This document shows, piece by piece, positions 43,119 to 52,497 of a stretch of DNA of 64,000 bases. Position 1 is the first letter of the stretch. Each line of letters opens with the position of its first letter. The stretch covers positions 62,001 through 126,000 of the forward strand of contig NZ_BAABFC010000013.1 in NCBI RefSeq assembly GCF_039540575.1, written 5' to 3'. Below the pieces are notes generated by a model that saw nothing but the letters and a program-made list of their open reading frames with translations, ran no database searches and was not told the origin of the DNA. Origin of the DNA: Pseudaeromonas paramecii. Lineage in GTDB: Bacteria; Pseudomonadota; Gammaproteobacteria; Enterobacterales; Aeromonadaceae. The translations under genes were made by a program, and so were the position numbers.

Positions 43119-43307
43119 TTAGCAATTGCCCTTCTTGGCCTGGCCTGGCGGGCAGAAGCTGCCGGGATGACCACCACTGCCACCGTCGCTGACCGATATG
43201 CGGGTGTCGCCCACCTTCACATCGGCGCGATGGATCCGCACCGGATCGTTCGAAGCACAGGCCACCAGGCCCAGCCAACACAGGCACAAACAGAGGCCTC
43301 GTCTCAT
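43119..43307 (-). CDS. small lipoprotein of unknown function
   Basis: A 62-residue product beginning MRRGLCLCLCWLGLVACAS: signal peptide with lipobox LVAC, so the mature protein would start at Cys17 and be about 46 residues. The C-terminus is Cys-Pro rich (SFCPPGQAKKGNC), with two cysteines ten residues apart. GGGGAG sits 7 bases before the ATG. The reading frame extends 16 codons upstream, which I reject. Not recognised by name. Stands alone between terminators on both sides. Confidence 0.75.
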   Translation of the reverse strand: MRRGLCLCLCWLGLVACASNDPVRIHRADVKVGDTRISVSDGGSGGHPGSFCPPGQAKKGNC

Positions 43308-43320
43308 TGCTGTACTCCCC

Positions 43321-43351
43321 AAAAACACAAGGTCACCCTGACGGTGACCTT
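43321..43351 (-). terminator. terminator after lpd
   Basis: AAGGTCACC/GGTGACCTT stem with a 5-base loop, followed by GTGTTTTT on the minus strand. It ends the pdhR-aceEF-lpd unit and lies just upstream of the lipoprotein gene. Confidence 0.85.
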
Positions 43352-43404
43352 GCAAGTATATCTCACAAACCCGGCCCCAGGCTGAACCTGGCGCCAGGTG
43401 ACCC

Positions 43405-44832
43405 TCAGCGCTTCTTCGCCTTGGCGTTGGGCAGATCCGTGATGGAGCCTTCGAACACCTCGGCCGCCAGACCCACGGACTCGTGCAGGGTCGGGTGGGC
43501 GTGGATGGTCAGAGCGATGTCTTCGGCATCCGCGCCCATCTCGATGGCCAGGCCGATTTCACCCAGCAACTCGCCGCCGTTGGTGCCGACGATGGCACCG
43601 CCGATGACCCGGCCACTCTCCTTCTCGAAGATCAGCTTGGTCATACCGTCGGCACAGTCAGAGGCAATGGCGCGGCCGGAGGCGGCCCAGGGGAACACCG
43701 CGGTCTCGAAGACGATGCCCTTCTGCTTGGCTTCCTTCTCGGTCAGACCCACCCAGGCGATTTCCGGCTCGGTATAGGCGATGGACGGGATCACCTTGGG
43801 ATCGAAGTAGTGCTTCTTGCCAGCGATGACTTCCGCCGCCACGTGGCCTTCATGCACCCCCTTGTGAGCCAGCATGGGCTGACCGACGATATCGCCGATG
43901 GCGAAGATGTGGGGCACGTTGGTGCGCATCTGCTTATCCACCTCGATGAAGCCGCGCTCGCTCACCGCCACACCGGCGGCTTCGGCCGCCAGCAGCTTGC
44001 CGTTGGGCACCCGGCCCACCGCCACCAGCACGGCGTCGTAGCGCACCGGCTCAGCCGGCGCATGCTTGCCTTCAAAGGAGACGTACAGACCGTCGTCCCG
44101 GGCTTCCACCGCGGTGACCTTGGTTTCCAGCATCAGGTTGAACTGCTTCTCCACCCGCTTGGTGTAAACCTTGACCACGTCCTTGTCGGCGGCCGGTACC
44201 AGTTGATCGGCAAATTCCACCACGTCGATCTCGGCGCCCAGGGCAGAATAGACTGTGCCCATCTCCAAACCTATGATGCCGCCGCCCAGCACCAGCAGCT
44301 TGCCGGGCACTGTCTTCAGCTCAAGGGCATCGGTAGAGTCCCAAACCCGCGGGTCGTCATGGGGGATGAAGGGCAGCTTCACCGGACGGGAACCGGCGGC
44401 GATGATGGCGTTGTCGAAGGTCAGCTGGGTCTTGCTGCCATCCACACCGGTCACCTCTATGCTGTGGCTGCCGGTGAAGGCGGCGACGCCTTCCACCACC
44501 TGGACCTTGCGCTGCTTGGCCATGCCGGCCAGACCGCCGGTCAGCTTGCCCACCACCTTTTCCTTCCACAGCCGGATCTTGTCGATGTCGGTCTTGGGTT
44601 CACCAAACACGATACCGTGCTCGGCCAGGGCCTTGGCCTCTTCGATGACCTTGGCGACGTGCAGCAGGGCCTTGGACGGGATACAACCCACGTTCAGGCA
44701 GACCCCCCCCAGGGTGGAGTAACGCTCGATCAATACGGTATCGAGGCCCAGGTCGGCAGCCCGGAAGGCTGCGGAGTAACCGGCCGGACCGGCCCCAATC
44801 ACCACCACCTGAGTCTTAATTTGATTGCTCAT
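43405..44832 (-). CDS. lpd: dihydrolipoyl dehydrogenase (E3)
   Basis: A 475-residue flavoprotein disulfide reductase shared by pyruvate and 2-oxoglutarate dehydrogenase complexes. FAD motif VVVIGAGPAGYSAAFRA, redox disulfide GGVCLNVGCIPSK, NAD motif VLGGGIIGLEMG, and the C-terminal His-Glu pair in IHAHPTLHESV. The frame runs 25 codons further upstream, but GAGG sits 5 bases before the ATG at 44832, and the E. coli protein (474) starts there. 119 bases after aceF, with a hairpin between. Confidence 0.98.
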   Translation of the reverse strand: MSNQIKTQVVVIGAGPAGYSAAFRAADLGLDTVLIERYSTLGGVCLNVGCIPSKALLHVAKVIEEAKALAEHGIVFGEPKTDIDKIRLWKEKVVGKLTGGLAGMAKQRKVQVVEGVAAFTGSHSIEVTGVDGSKTQLTFDNAIIAAGSRPVKLPFIPHDDPRVWDSTDALELKTVPGKLLVLGGGIIGLEMGTVYSALGAEIDVVEFADQLVPAADKDVVKVYTKRVEKQFNLMLETKVTAVEARDDGLYVSFEGKHAPAEPVRYDAVLVAVGRVPNGKLLAAEAAGVAVSERGFIEVDKQMRTNVPHIFAIGDIVGQPMLAHKGVHEGHVAAEVIAGKKHYFDPKVIPSIAYTEPEIAWVGLTEKEAKQKGIVFETAVFPWAASGRAIASDCADGMTKLIFEKESGRVIGGAIVGTNGGELLGEIGLAIEMGADAEDIALTIHAHPTLHESVGLAAEVFEGSITDLPNAKAKKR

Positions 44833-44922
44833 CATGACCTCTTGAACCTGTTGTTGCTGGCCTAGGCGTCCAGTTTCCATGCCGGTCAGCATACAATTCG
44901 TTAACACTGTTGGTAAGGGACT

Positions 44923-44944
44923 CGGGCAGGCTTATGCCTGCCCG
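44923..44944. repeat. hairpin between aceF and lpd
   Basis: CGGGCAGGC/GCCTGCCCG, perfect 9-base stem, 4-base loop, 7 bases after the aceF stop on the minus strand. No T run, so probably an RNA stabiliser or weak attenuator. Confidence 0.7.
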
Positions 44945-44951
44945 GTCACAA

Positions 44952-46829
44952 TTACAGTACCAAGCGACGGATGTCGGACAGCACGCCACTCAGGGTGGTG
45001 ATGAAGCGTGCCCCGTCGGCGCCATCGATGACGCGGTGGTCATAGGACAGGGCCAGCGGCAACATGAGGCGCGGTTCGAACTCCTTGCCATTCCACTTGG
45101 GCTTCATCTCGGACTTGGAGACGCCCAGGATGGCCACTTCCGGTGCGTTGACGATGGGGGTGAAGCTGGTGCCACCGATACCGCCCAGGCTGGAGATGGT
45201 GAAGCAGCCACCCTGCATGTCGGCACCGGTCAGCTTGCCGGCACGGGCCTTCTTGGAGATCTCGGCCAGATCCCGGGACAGCTCGTAGATGCCCTTCTTG
45301 TTCACATCGCGCACCACAGGCACCACCAGACCGTTGGGGGTATCCACCGCCACACCGATGTGGATGTACTGCTTCATGATGAGCTTGCTGCCGTCTTCGG
45401 ACAGGGAGCTGCAGAAGCGCGGATGGGCTTCCAGCGCCTTGGCGGCGGCCTTCAGGATGAACACCAGCGGGGTGATCTTCACATCCAGCTTCTGCTTCTC
45501 GGCCAGCAGGTTCTGCTCCTTGCGGAAGGCTTCCAGCTCTGTGGTATCGGCCTCGTCGAACTGGGTCACATGGGGGATCATCACCCAGTTGCGGTGCAGG
45601 TTGGGACCGGAGATCTTCTGGATGCGGGTGAGTTCCACCTCTTCCACCGGACCGAACTTGGCATAGTCCACCTTGGGCCAGGGCAGCACACCCAGCCCGG
45701 CACCACCGGCGGCACCTGCTGGAGCAGACTCGGCACGCTTAATGGCAGCCTTGACGTAAGCCTGTACGTCTTCCTTCTGGATCCGCCCCTTACGACCGGA
45801 ACCCTTGACCTTGGCCAGGTTGACGCCAAATTCCCGCGCCAGCCGACGCACCGCCGGCGAGGCATGCACGTAGGCGTCGTTGGCGACGAACTCGCCCTTG
45901 TCCTCTGCCTTGGCAGCCGCAGGCGCCGGCGCGGCAGCCGGTGCGGGGGCAGCCGGCGCAGGAGCGGCAGCAGTAACCGCCACCGGTGCGGCACCGGCCA
46001 CTTCGAATTGCATCAGGGGGGAACCCGTCACCACCTTGTCACCCACCGCCACCTTGATGGACTTCACCACACCGGCAACCGGTGAGGGGACTTCCATGGA
46101 GGCCTTGTCGCCTTCCACGGTGACCAGGGACTGATCTTCGCTGACGGTATCCCCCACCTTCACCAGTATCTCGGTGACGGTCACCTCATCGCCACCGATA
46201 TCCGGTACGGCGATGTCCTTGGCGGCCGCCACGGCCGGGGCAGCCGCCACCGGTGCCGGTGCGGCCACAGGCGAGGCGGCAGCAGGGGCGGCCCCCGCCA
46301 CTTCGAACTCCATGATCAGGGAGCCGGTAGAGACCTTGTCACCCACCGCCACCTTGATGGACTTCACCACGCCACCAAACGGCGCCGGCACTTCCATGGA
46401 GGCCTTGTCGCCTTCCACGGTCAGCAGGGAGTCGTCAGCGGACACGGTATCGCCCACCTTCACCAGCAGCTCGGTGACTTCCACCTCGTCACCGCCGATA
46501 TCCGGCACCTGCACCGCCTGAATGGCGGCAGCGGCAACCGGCGCCGCCACCGGGGCAGGCGCGGCCGCAGCAGGAGCCGGTGCGGCCGCCGCCGCACCTT
46601 CTGCTTCAAATTCCATGATCAGGGAGCCGGTAGATACCTTGTCACCCAGGGCCACCTTGATGGCCTTGACCACGCCGGCCTGAGGGGCTGGCACTTCCAT
46701 GGAGGCCTTGTCGCCTTCCACGGTCAGCAGGGACTGGTCCAGCTCAACCTTGTCACCGACCTTCACCAGGATTTCGGTGACTTCCACCTCATCGCCACCG
46801 ATATCCGGTACATGAATCTCAATAGACAT
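44952..46829 (-). CDS. aceF: dihydrolipoyllysine-residue acetyltransferase (E2 of PDH)
   Basis: A 625-residue core of the pyruvate dehydrogenase complex. Three lipoyl domains each have GDKASMEVP with the lipoyl lysine (Lys41, Lys142, Lys242), joined by Ala/Pro linkers. Then the E1/E3-binding domain (about 310-370, SPAVRRLAREFGVNL) and the acetyltransferase domain with LSYDHRVIDGADG (catalytic His). The count of three lipoyl domains is the E. coli number. 12 bases after aceE. Confidence 0.98.
   Translation of the reverse strand: MSIEIHVPDIGGDEVEVTEILVKVGDKVELDQSLLTVEGDKASMEVPAPQAGVVKAIKVALGDKVSTGSLIMEFEAEGAAAAAPAPAAAAPAPVAAPVAAAAIQAVQVPDIGGDEVEVTELLVKVGDTVSADDSLLTVEGDKASMEVPAPFGGVVKSIKVAVGDKVSTGSLIMEFEVAGAAPAAASPVAAPAPVAAAPAVAAAKDIAVPDIGGDEVTVTEILVKVGDTVSEDQSLVTVEGDKASMEVPSPVAGVVKSIKVAVGDKVVTGSPLMQFEVAGAAPVAVTAAAPAPAAPAPAAAPAPAAAKAEDKGEFVANDAYVHASPAVRRLAREFGVNLAKVKGSGRKGRIQKEDVQAYVKAAIKRAESAPAGAAGGAGLGVLPWPKVDYAKFGPVEEVELTRIQKISGPNLHRNWVMIPHVTQFDEADTTELEAFRKEQNLLAEKQKLDVKITPLVFILKAAAKALEAHPRFCSSLSEDGSKLIMKQYIHIGVAVDTPNGLVVPVVRDVNKKGIYELSRDLAEISKKARAGKLTGADMQGGCFTISSLGGIGGTSFTPIVNAPEVAILGVSKSEMKPKWNGKEFEPRLMLPLALSYDHRVIDGADGARFITTLSGVLSDIRRLVL
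46090..46724. repeat. direct repeats inside aceF lipoyl domains
   Basis: A 32-base segment encoding the end of the lipoyl-lysine motif is identical at 46090-46121, 46390-46421 and 46693-46724, about 300 bases apart, within longer similar domains. They could recombine to gain or lose a domain. Confidence 0.85.
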
Positions 46830-46841
46830 CCTCAGATCCTC

Positions 46842-49511
46842 TTATGCGTACAGCGGGTTGATCTTGTCGGCAGCGATGCCGAACTTGGCGATGGCATCCA
46901 CCACCAGTTGTTTGTCCACCTGACCGGCCTGAGCCAGTTCGGTCAGGGCAGCCAGTACGATGTAACCTTCGTTCACTTCGAAGTGACGACGCAGGTTCTC
47001 ACGGCTGTCGGAGCGGCCGAAACCATCGGTACCCAGCACGCGGTAGCTGCTGGACGGCATGAAGGCACGCACCTGGTCGGCGTAGGACTTCATGTAGTCG
47101 GTGGCGGCGATGGCCGGCGCCGTGCCCATCACCTGAGCGATGTAAGGCACACGGGGCTCGGCGGTAGGATGCAGCAGGTTCCAGCGGTCGGCGTCCTGAC
47201 CGTCACGGGCCAGTTCGTTGAAGCTGGTGACGCTGAACACGTCGGAGCCGATGCCGTACTCCTCGGACAGGATGACGGCGGCGCGACGCACGTAGTTCAG
47301 GATGGAACCAGAGCCCATCAGCTGTACCCGAGCCTTGTCGCCGCTGACGGTTTCCAGCTTGTAGATCCCCTTGCGAATACCTTCTTCGGCGCCTTCCGGC
47401 ATGGCCGGGTGGGCATAGTTTTCGTTCAGGGTGGTCAGGTAGTAGTAGACGTTTTCCGGCTTGTCGCCGTACATGCGGTTGATACCGTCCTGCACTATCA
47501 CCGCCACTTCATAGGCATAGGTGGGATCGTAGCTGATGCAGTTGGGGATGGTGCCGGCCAGGATGTGGCTGTGACCATCTTCGTGCTGCAGACCTTCGCC
47601 GTTCAGGGTGGTACGCCCTGAGGTACCGCCCACCAGGAAGCCGCGGGCCTGTTGGTCGCCGGCCGCCCAGCACATGTCCCCTACCCGTTGGAAACCAAAC
47701 ATGGAGTAGTAGATATAGAAGGGGATCATGGGGCAGTCGTTGGTGCTGTAAGAGGTCGCCGCCGCCAGCCAAGAGGACATGGCGCCCAGCTCGTTGATCC
47801 CTTCCTGCAGCACCTGACCCTGCTTGTCTTCCTTGTAGTAGGAGACGATGTCACGGTCTTGCGGGGTGTACTGCTGACCGTGGGGGCTGTAGATACCGAT
47901 CTGACGGAACATGCCTTCCATGCCGAAGGTACGGGCCTCGTCGGCGATGATGGGCACGATCCGTTGACCCACGGACTTGTCCTTGATCAGCACGTTCAGG
48001 GCGCGGACGAAGGCCATGGTGGTGGAGATTTCCCGCTTCTGCTCTTCCAGCAGGGCAGAGAAGTCGCCCAGGGCCGGGATCTCCAGCTTGACGCTGGTTT
48101 GCGGCAGGCGGCTCGGCAGGTAACCCTTGAGGGCCGCGCGGCGCTCGTGCAGGTAGCTGTGTTCCGGGCTGCCGGGCTCCAGGCTCAGGTAAGGCAAGTT
48201 CTCGAGTTGTTCGTCGGTCACCGGCACCTTGAAACGGTCACGGAAGTGGCGCACTGAGTCCAGCTCCATCTTCTTGACCTGGTGAGCGATGTTCTTGCCT
48301 TCGGCGGCATCGCCCATGCCATAACCCTTGATGGTCTTGGCCAGGATCACGGTGGGCTTGCCCTTGGCGTGACGGGCACGATCGAAGGCGGCGAACACCT
48401 TGCGCGGATCGTGACCACCGCGGTTCAGGGCCCAGATCTGCTCGTCAGTCCAATCGGCCACCAGGGCAGCGGTCTCCGGATACTTGCCGAAGAAGTGCTT
48501 GCGCACGTAGGCGCCATCCTTGGACTTGAAGGTCTGGTAGTCGCCGTCCAGGGTTTCGTTCATCAGCTGGATCAGCTTGCCGGAGCTGTCCTTGGCCAGC
48601 AGCTCGTCCCACTTGCTGCCCCACAGTACCTTGACCACATCCCAGCCGGCGCCCTTGAACAGGCCTTCCAGCTCGTTGACCACCTTGCCGTTACCCACCA
48701 CAGGGCCGTCCAGACGCTGCAGGTTGCAGTTGATGACGAACACCAGGTTGTCCAGCTTCTCGCGCACGGCGATGGTGATGGCACCCTTGGACTCAGGCTC
48801 GTCCATCTCACCGTCACCCAGGAAGGCGTAGACCTTCTGCTCGGAGCAGTCCTTCAGACCGCGATCGGTGAGGTACTTGAGGAAGCGGGCCTGATAGATG
48901 GCACCGATGGGGCCCAGACCCATGGAGACGGTGGGGAACTGCCAGAACTCGGGCAGCAGCTTGGGGTGCGGATAGGAGGGCAGACCCTGACCATCCACTT
49001 CCTGACGGAAGTTGTCCAGCTGGTCGGCAGTCAGACGTCCTTCCACGAAGGCGCGGGCATAGACGCCGGGGGAGATGTGACCCTGGAAGTAAACGAGATC
49101 GCCACCGTCCTTGTCGTTGCGAGCCCGGAAGAAGTGGTTGAAGCAGACTTCATACAGGGTGGCGGAGGAGGAGAAGGAAGACATGTGGCCCCCCAGATCC
49201 AGCCCCTTCTTGGACGCGCGCAGCACTATCATGATGGCGTTCCAGCGGATGATGGCGCGAATGCGGCGCTCCAGCTCCAGGTTGCCCGGGTAAGCCGGCT
49301 GGTCGTCTACCGCAATGGTGTTCAGGTAGTCGGTCAGAACCCCCTCACCACCGGCGGCCACGGCCAGACCGGCCTTGCGGGCCTCGGCGGCCAACTGCTC
49401 CAGGATGTAACCGGCACGTTCCGGCCCTTCCTCACGCAGCAAAGATTCCAGGGCATCGATCCACTCACGGGTTTCCACGGGATCCACATCGTTTATCAGG
49501 CGTTCTGACAT
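46842..49511 (-). CDS. aceE: pyruvate dehydrogenase E1 component (homodimeric)
   Basis: 889 residues (E. coli 887). Thiamine-diphosphate-dependent decarboxylation of pyruvate and acetyl transfer to AceF. The TPP motif is in FLGDGEMDEPESKG, with VINCNLQRLDGPV; SERLINDVDPVETREWIDALES is the family start. 54 bases after pdhR. Confidence 0.98.
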   Translation of the reverse strand: MSERLINDVDPVETREWIDALESLLREEGPERAGYILEQLAAEARKAGLAVAAGGEGVLTDYLNTIAVDDQPAYPGNLELERRIRAIIRWNAIMIVLRASKKGLDLGGHMSSFSSSATLYEVCFNHFFRARNDKDGGDLVYFQGHISPGVYARAFVEGRLTADQLDNFRQEVDGQGLPSYPHPKLLPEFWQFPTVSMGLGPIGAIYQARFLKYLTDRGLKDCSEQKVYAFLGDGEMDEPESKGAITIAVREKLDNLVFVINCNLQRLDGPVVGNGKVVNELEGLFKGAGWDVVKVLWGSKWDELLAKDSSGKLIQLMNETLDGDYQTFKSKDGAYVRKHFFGKYPETAALVADWTDEQIWALNRGGHDPRKVFAAFDRARHAKGKPTVILAKTIKGYGMGDAAEGKNIAHQVKKMELDSVRHFRDRFKVPVTDEQLENLPYLSLEPGSPEHSYLHERRAALKGYLPSRLPQTSVKLEIPALGDFSALLEEQKREISTTMAFVRALNVLIKDKSVGQRIVPIIADEARTFGMEGMFRQIGIYSPHGQQYTPQDRDIVSYYKEDKQGQVLQEGINELGAMSSWLAAATSYSTNDCPMIPFYIYYSMFGFQRVGDMCWAAGDQQARGFLVGGTSGRTTLNGEGLQHEDGHSHILAGTIPNCISYDPTYAYEVAVIVQDGINRMYGDKPENVYYYLTTLNENYAHPAMPEGAEEGIRKGIYKLETVSGDKARVQLMGSGSILNYVRRAAVILSEEYGIGSDVFSVTSFNELARDGQDADRWNLLHPTAEPRVPYIAQVMGTAPAIAATDYMKSYADQVRAFMPSSSYRVLGTDGFGRSDSRENLRRHFEVNEGYIVLAALTELAQAGQVDKQLVVDAIAKFGIAADKINPLYA

Positions 49512-49565
49512 GGCTGTTTCCTATCTCGTTGACAGCAAAAGTTCGCTTGCTTGATCACATGGGCA

Positions 49566-50321
49566 CTATTGATGGATCCGCCGCGGGGGACGAGACAGGC
49601 GCTGCTCTTCCCGCTGAATATCCAGCAAGGTGTCCTCGATAAAAGCCAGGTGCTCATGGCAGGCATCTCTGGCCCTTTCCGGTTGCCCGGCCAGGATCGC
49701 CGCCATCAGCTCGGCGCGATGGCGACGGATCCGAATCACTGCACCGGGGCGGGAAGCCACGGCGTCGATATTGCGTTGGATGTTGCGCTCCAACAGTGGG
49801 CGTATCGCCCGTACCAAATGTAGCAAGACCGCATTGTGTGAGGCGGCGGTCATGGCGAGATAAAAGTCGGCCACCGCCACGGCCTCGCTGGCAGAGTCCC
49901 CGGCCTCCTGCGCCAGTTCAACGCCGGTGACGGCCTGACGCATGGCCAGCAGATCCGCCTCGTTGGCCCGCAGGCTGGCGTAGTACGCAGCCACGCCTTC
50001 GAGGGCATGGCGGAATTCCAGCAGATCCAGTTGCGAGTCGGGGTGGCTCTCCAGCAGATCAAACAGGGGATCGGCGAGGCCCTGGCTTAACTCGCTGCGC
50101 ACATAGGTACCGCCACCCTGGCGACGATAGAGCAGGCCCTTGGCCTCCAGACGCTGGATCGCCTCACGCAAGGAAGGGCGGGACACCTGAAACTGCACCG
50201 CCAGCTCCCGCTCCGGCAACAGCTTCTGCCCCGGTTGCAGGGAGCCGTCCACTATCATCTGCTCCAGCTCCGCCACTATGCTGTCGGCGAGTTTGGTGGG
50301 CGCTGAGGGTAGCTGCTTCAT
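49566..50321 (-). CDS. pdhR: pyruvate dehydrogenase complex repressor PdhR
   Basis: A 251-residue GntR/FadR-family regulator. The winged helix has LPERELAVQFQVSRPSLREA and RLEAKGLLYRRQGGGTYV; the C-terminal FCD domain has a metal-type pattern (FRHAL, HRAELMAAI). Pyruvate releases it from DNA. The open frame begins at a GTG at 50330, but the ATG at 50321 is better placed. First gene of pdhR-aceE-aceF-lpd, with its own operator on the promoter. Confidence 0.97.
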   Translation of the reverse strand: MKQLPSAPTKLADSIVAELEQMIVDGSLQPGQKLLPERELAVQFQVSRPSLREAIQRLEAKGLLYRRQGGGTYVRSELSQGLADPLFDLLESHPDSQLDLLEFRHALEGVAAYYASLRANEADLLAMRQAVTGVELAQEAGDSASEAVAVADFYLAMTAASHNAVLLHLVRAIRPLLERNIQRNIDAVASRPGAVIRIRRHRAELMAAILAGQPERARDACHEHLAFIEDTLLDIQREEQRLSRPPRRIHQ

Positions 50322-50336
50322 GCTACTCACTTGTTA

Positions 50337-50371
50337 AATTGGTATTACCAATTGTGGTATTGGAGAGTCAA
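50337..50371 (-). promoter_or_regulatory. pdhR promoter with PdhR operator
   Basis: Palindrome AATTGGTATTACCAATT at 50337-50353 matches the PdhR consensus (ATTGGT-N3-ACCAAT). On the minus strand TTGACT (50366-50371) and TAATAC (50342-50347) with 18 bases between make a promoter whose -10 lies inside the operator, a direct autorepression layout. Confidence 0.8.
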
Positions 50372-50487
50372 GTTATCAATACCATTAACAAATGTCCAAG
50401 AAAAAATGATCTGAATCAAAGCGACTGCAGACCGGTGCGCAAGGGCTACTGGCAGTGCCATTGAGACCATCACAGAATCGGGGGAAC

Positions 50488-51042
50488 TCAGGCCGGCTCT
50501 AGCAAGATGGCGCGCAGGTGTGACCAATTGAAGGCAGGGCCGGGATCCGTCTTGCGGCCCGGGGCGATATCGCAGTGACCGACGATGCGCTCGCAGGTGA
50601 TCTGGGGATAGGCGCCCATCAGGCAACGGGCCAGGTCGGCCAGGCTCTGATATTGCGCCTCTGTGTAGGGAGTGGTGTCGGTGCCTTCGAGCTCGACCCC
50701 GATGGAGAAGTCGTTGCAGGCCTCCCGGCCCATGAAACAAGAGCGCCCGGCGTGCCAGGCCCGCTCCAGGAAGGAGACATATTGGGTCAGGCTGCCATCG
50801 CGGCGGATCAGGCAATGAGCGGAGACCTCCAGCCCGGCGATCTCGGCAAAGTAAGGGTGGGCGTGCGGCTCCAGGCGCCCCAGAAACAGATCGTCAATCC
50901 AGGGGCCGCCAAACTGATTGGGCGGCAGGCTGATGCCGTGCACCACCAGCAAGGAGATCTCGCCAGCCGGCCTGGGATTGCAATGCGGTGATGGCAGTTT
51001 AGGCGCCGACTGCAACCATCCCGCTTCAATTTGCCATGCCAT
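50488..51042 (-). CDS. ampD: 1,6-anhydro-N-acetylmuramyl-L-alanine amidase AmpD
   Basis: A 184-residue cytoplasmic zinc amidase recycling peptidoglycan fragments. Zinc ligands are in LLVVHGISLP (His) and GHCDIAPGRKTDPGPAF (His and Asp). Loss of AmpD derepresses AmpR-controlled beta-lactamases in related species. No ampE gene follows, unlike E. coli. Divergent from nadC across 246 bases. Confidence 0.96.
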   Translation of the reverse strand: MAWQIEAGWLQSAPKLPSPHCNPRPAGEISLLVVHGISLPPNQFGGPWIDDLFLGRLEPHAHPYFAEIAGLEVSAHCLIRRDGSLTQYVSFLERAWHAGRSCFMGREACNDFSIGVELEGTDTTPYTEAQYQSLADLARCLMGAYPQITCERIVGHCDIAPGRKTDPGPAFNWSHLRAILLEPA

Positions 51043-51288
51043 GCCGTCCTCCCCGCTGCCCGCTATTGCCTACGTTATGGGGCATCCACTCTACGCCAGG
51101 CCAACCGGCGGCGCAAAGCCAGACGCCCAGTTCGGCCATGACGGACAAGGTTTGACCAATCGGGCCACCTGAAGCGGTCAAGCGGGTGGGTAACCGCCAC
51201 AAAGATGAGTCATAGCAAGCCTTTATGCTATTCTTGGCCCATCTTGACCAAGAACCGGAGCCTGATTCCGGACCATACAGGACAGACA

Positions 51289-52140
51289 ATGCGCCAACAG
51301 GATATTGAACGCGCCGTGCGCGACGCCCTGCTCGAAGATCTGGGCGGCACCCTGGATCCCGCGGCCGACATCACGGCCCAACTCATTCCCGCCGACAAGC
51401 AGTCCGAAGCCACCATCATCACCCGGGAAGCCGGCATCTTCTGTGGCAAGGCCTGGGCCGACGCCGTGTTTGCCCAGCTGGGCGGCCAGGTCACGCTAGA
51501 CTGGCAGGTTGAAGACGGTCAGACCATAGCGCCGAATGAGTTGCTGGTGCGGCTACGTGGTCCGGCGCGCCTGCTGCTGACCGGCGAGCGCAACGCCCTC
51601 AACTTTATCCAGACCCTCTCCGGGGTCGCCACCACGGTCGCCCGCTATGTCCAGGAGCTTGAGGGCACCCAGTGCCGTCTGCTGGACACCCGCAAGACCA
51701 TTCCCGGACTGCGCACCGCCTTGAAATACGCCGTCAGTTGCGGCGGCGGCAAGAACCACCGCATGGGGCTGTTTGATGCCTATCTCATCAAGGAGAACCA
51801 TATCCTGGCCTGCGGTGGCATAGCGGCGGCCGTGAGCACAGCCCGCCAGCTCAATCCGGGCAAGAAGGTGGAAGTGGAAACCGAGAGTCTCGACGAGCTG
51901 CGCCAAGCCATTGCCGCCGGCGCCGATGTCATCATGCTGGATAACTTCACCACAGAGATGATGGCGGAGGCCGTGGCCATCAACCGTCAGCTGGGCCACC
52001 CGGCCATGCTGGAGGTCTCCGGTAACGTCAGCCTGCAGACCATAGGCCAGTATGCCCGTACCGGGGTGGACTTTATCTCGGTGGGCGCCCTCACCAAGCA
52101 TGTGCAGGCGCTGGATCTCTCCATGCGCTTCGCCGGATAG
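51289..52140 (+). CDS. nadC: nicotinate-nucleotide pyrophosphorylase (carboxylating)
   Basis: A 283-residue enzyme of NAD synthesis: quinolinate plus PRPP to nicotinate mononucleotide. RLLDTRKTIPGLRTALKYAV, CGGGKNHRMGLFDAYLIKEN and the EVETESLDEL segment are diagnostic. The frame begins 28 codons earlier, but AGGA and alignment support the ATG at 51289. Divergent from ampD, next to pilA as in other type IV pilus operons. Confidence 0.97.
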   Translation: MRQQDIERAVRDALLEDLGGTLDPAADITAQLIPADKQSEATIITREAGIFCGKAWADAVFAQLGGQVTLDWQVEDGQTIAPNELLVRLRGPARLLLTGERNALNFIQTLSGVATTVARYVQELEGTQCRLLDTRKTIPGLRTALKYAVSCGGGKNHRMGLFDAYLIKENHILACGGIAAAVSTARQLNPGKKVEVETESLDELRQAIAAGADVIMLDNFTTEMMAEAVAINRQLGHPAMLEVSGNVSLQTIGQYARTGVDFISVGALTKHVQALDLSMRFAG

Positions 52141-52497
52141 TCGCCACCGTCCCGCCTCAGCCAAACAGACCCAATCGCACCCTCCCCTTGCAACAGGGGG
52201 AGGGAAACCTGTCTCCCCTACCTTCCGAGGCAGGCTGAATCGGGGTCAGCAAGCCCCGCTTGGAGCTAGTTCAAAAAAAAGTCAAGCCGTGGCTGCCAAA
52301 TTATTCTCAACCGCATCGGCTTTGGGCTTTACTTTCTGGTACGTCTCACAGATTTGCGCAATCAAGGAGGAACGGCCTCAAAGGAGCATAGGCAACTATC
52401 TAAAACCCCGTTATCATCGGTAACGGAGCTTGGAGGCAGGCATGTGTCCGCCTTCGCCCAACTTCTTCCCAGGAATGGAACGTAAGGAAACTTAACG
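52141..52497. other. nadC-pilA intergenic region
   Basis: 357 bases with no gene. An 11-base imperfect hairpin CCCTCCCCTTG/CAGGGGGAGGG at 52180-52204 lacks a T run; a short hairpin CCGTTA/TAACGG lies at 52408-52426. I did not find a convincing sigma-54 promoter for pilA. The pilA promoter should be here. Confidence 0.6.

Noticed and set aside
52141..52497. Sigma-54 promoter for pilA
   Set aside because: No GG-N10-GC pair with a TGGCAC-type context was found by eye; TGG...TTTGC near 52340 has wrong spacing.
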